Below, in pieces: positions 3,823-5,407 of a stretch of DNA of 5,407 bases. The notes beneath the pieces are model-generated. The model searched no databases. It saw only the letters and a list, made by a program, of their open reading frames with translations, and had not been told where the DNA came from. The position numbers were made by a program, and so were the translations under genes. The stretch lies in contig JAFZAR010000123.1 of NCBI GenBank assembly GCA_017557085.1, positions 1 through 5,407 of the forward strand. The letters run 5' to 3'. Origin of the DNA: Verrucomicrobiota bacterium. Lineage in GTDB: Bacteria; Verrucomicrobiota; Verrucomicrobiia; Limisphaerales; UBA1412. Every line of letters starts with the position of its first letter. Position 1 is the first letter of the stretch.

Positions 3823-5407
3823 GTGAAGATAAATAATGGGTTCGGATCGTTTTCTCGAAACCAGGCTGTTCTCTCCGGCGTCTGCGCGGGGATGTGCGGT
3901 TTGATTTCGTCGTTTTCTTGTTTTGCGTCAGCAAGTTATATTTTAAACACACAGGATGTCACCCGTCTGGAGTATTACCAGAAACAGGGAGTGCAGGCAG
4001 ATGTGCTGGTGGAGGATGTCTGGGTGGATCTCTCTGCGGATCAGGGAGCAATGTTCAGCGCCGGCAGTTTCATCTTCAATAAGGATGAAAAGGAATTATC
4101 GGAAGATCTCCAAAAATCCCTGGAACAGGAAGGACAACCGATCTGCGCCAAGGGAATAAAGACCGTTTCGGCCCGTCCGCCGGCTGATCAGCGCACTCTG
4201 GGGCAGACGATCACCTTTGACGCGGTGCTGGATCACAAGCTGCCCAATTTCTCCGGCGGCAAGTCCATGCCGGAAGCCTGGCTGCCCGTTTCGGAGGGCG
4301 AGGGCGAAGCCTATATCCAGCGGCGTTACTGCGCGGCTCTGGGTTGTGAGACCTTGTGCGTCGTGGAAGCCCGCACCGGAAAGATCCTGCGTCCCCTGAC
4401 CGCGGAACGGGAATGGACCAAGCTGAAACAACTGACCGCTTTTGAAGATATAGACCAGCCATATCTGGATACCGGCTGCATGAACGCGGACTGCACGGCC
4501 ATGTGGATCAATCAGGAGAATGATCTTTATTATATCAAGCTGGACGGCAGCGCGGCCAGGCGGCTGACCTCGACACCGGAGCCGGAAGAGCTGGTGAACT
4601 TCAGCCCGGACGGACGTTTTCTGGCTTATGTTTCGGCCAATAATCTCTGGGTGGTGGATGTGGAGGAGGGGACTCCGCGCGCCATCACGAAGGATGGGTC
4701 GGGCACGATCCTGAACGGCAAATCCAGCTGGGTCTATTATGAAGAAGTTTACAGCCGCAACTGGCAGGCCTATTGGTGGAGCCCGGATTCCCGTCAGCTG
4801 ATTTTCTACCGCACCGATGAATCTGTCGTGCCGACCTTCACCCTGATTGACGAGACCGGTGAGAGCCAGCGGATCATCACGACACGTTATCCGCGGGCCG
4901 GGGAACCGAATCCGCGCGTGACACTGGCCGTGGCCGATGTGAGCGGCGGCACTCCGCATTTCGTGGATCTGCATGAATACGATCCGGAAGGCTACATTGT
5001 GACCGGAGCCGGTTTTACGGCGGACAGCCAGCCCTGGTACATCATCCAGGACCGCGCTCAGAAGTGGCTGGATTTCTATGTGGACGGTGTGAAGAAGTTC
5101 AGAGATTCCACTCCTGCCTGGATCGAACCGCCGCTGGGTCCCATCTTCCTGAAGAATGGAAACTGGGTAGGAACCAGTACTCGCAATGGTTTTGCGCACA
5201 TTTACCTTTATGACAGCCAAAAGCTGGGAGGCAACCCGGTGCCTCAGCTGACTCCGCAGACCAAGGAGGGTGTCAAACAGCTGACGAAGGGGCCCTGGGA
5301 AGTGAGAAATCTGCTGGCTGTGGACGAGGAAAACGGCTGGGTCTATTTCACGGGAACGCGTGATAACCTGATCGGAGCGAATTTCTATCGGGTGAACCTG
5401 AAGAGCG
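3823..5407 (+). CDS. Dipeptidyl-peptidase-IV-like S9 family peptidase, N-terminal part (runs off right edge)
   Basis: The frame is open from 3778 to the window end, giving 528 codons from the chosen GTG. Residues 1-37 form a signal peptide (Lys/Arg N-region, hydrophobic core, SCFASA cleavage motif). The rest matches the DPP-IV beta-propeller domain: ELVNFSPDGRFLAYVSANNL, SSWVYYEEVYSRNWQAYWWS, RTDESVVPTFTLID and YPRAGEPNPRV. Glu307-Glu308 correspond to the double Glu that grips the substrate's free N-terminus in DPP-IV, which releases N-terminal dipeptides, classically after Pro or Ala. The catalytic Ser-Asp-His hydrolase domain would lie beyond the window, so activity cannot be confirmed. Allowing for the signal peptide, the Glu pair comes later than in human DPP-IV, implying some 60-100 extra N-terminal residues. 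The start is uncertain: GTG 3823 gives a complete signal peptide but has no Shine-Dalgarno sequence, and ATG 3892 gives a shorter one without basic residues. Confidence 0.9.
   Translation, partial: MKINNGFGSFSRNQAVLSGVCAGMCGLISSFSCFASASYILNTQDVTRLEYYQKQGVQADVLVEDVWVDLSADQGAMFSAGSFIFNKDEKELSEDLQKSLEQEGQPICAKGIKTVSARPPADQRTLGQTITFDAVLDHKLPNFSGGKSMPEAWLPVSEGEGEAYIQRRYCAALGCETLCVVEARTGKILRPLTAEREWTKLKQLTAFEDIDQPYLDTGCMNADCTAMWINQENDLYYIKLDGSAARRLTSTPEPEELVNFSPDGRFLAYVSANNLWVVDVEEGTPRAITKDGSGTILNGKSSWVYYEEVYSRNWQAYWWSPDSRQLIFYRTDESVVPTFTLIDETGESQRIITTRYPRAGEPNPRVTLAVADVSGGTPHFVDLHEYDPEGYIVTGAGFTADSQPWYIIQDRAQKWLDFYVDGVKKFRDSTPAWIEPPLGPIFLKNGNWVGTSTRNGFAHIYLYDSQKLGGNPVPQLTPQTKEGVKQLTKGPWEVRNLLAVDEENGWVYFTGTRDNLIGANFYRVNLKS

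Noticed and set aside
3894..4082. Short plus-strand frame starting with a hydrophobic stretch (MRFDFVVFLFCVSKL), as a possible alternative signal peptide for the peptidase with a frameshift
   Set aside because: The peptidase frame itself stays open upstream and supplies a complete signal peptide with a cleavage motif, so no frameshift is needed.
4096..5220. Long (374-codon) open frame on the minus strand
   Set aside because: It lies antisense to the DPP-IV-like gene, whose plus-strand translation has clear family motifs throughout. The antisense product has no recognisable domain and is rich in His, Arg and Gly, as expected of a shadow frame.

Overview
This is a chromosomal-looking window from a bacterium. 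No plasmid, phage, insertion sequence, CRISPR, tRNA or rRNA signal was recognised. Coding DNA is moderately GC-rich, with a very AT-rich divergent intergenic region near 3703-3795. Two proteins carry Sec-type signal peptides, one of them a dipeptidyl-peptidase-IV-like peptidase, and most genes lack a good Shine-Dalgarno sequence. This would fit a peptide-using Gram-negative host, perhaps of the Planctomycetes/Verrucomicrobia/Lentisphaerae group, but that placement is a guess because no marker gene is present.

Layout. (1) 1-2638, minus strand, is a tight run of four genes read right to left: a POT-family proton/oligopeptide symporter, a half-length TauE/SafE-type membrane protein, acpS (holo-ACP synthase) and the first 60 codons of a DUF362 protein that leaves the window on the left. 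The gaps are 9 bp, a 4-base ATGA overlap and 2 bp, so this is very probably one operon. (2) About 2729-2767 holds a -10-like TATAAT at the centre of a 25-bp near-perfect palindrome. It overlaps the stop codon of the preceding small gene and is the best promoter/operator candidate for the operon. (3) 2740-2982, minus strand, is an 80-residue protein that resembles only the C-terminal tail of Rpn/PD-(D/E)XK 'transposase-like' nucleases. (4) 3028-3066 is a strong intrinsic terminator for the next minus-strand gene. (5) 3116-3574, minus strand, encodes a small secreted Pro/His-rich protein with an eight-proline run and a leader that can fold. (6) 3575-3822 is a divergent intergenic region. (7) From about 3823 to the right edge, plus strand, lies the N-terminal part (signal peptide and beta-propeller) of an S9B/DPP-IV-like peptidase whose catalytic domain is beyond the window.

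Functionally, a secreted DPP-IV-like enzyme releasing dipeptides and a POT importer taking up di/tripeptides make a sensible pair, although they are divergent and separated by two other genes. I found no clear sign of a wholly new system. The most interesting items are the palindrome-embedded promoter, the Pro/His-rich secreted protein with its structured leader, the orphan half-TauE, and the long charged loop in the POT transporter.
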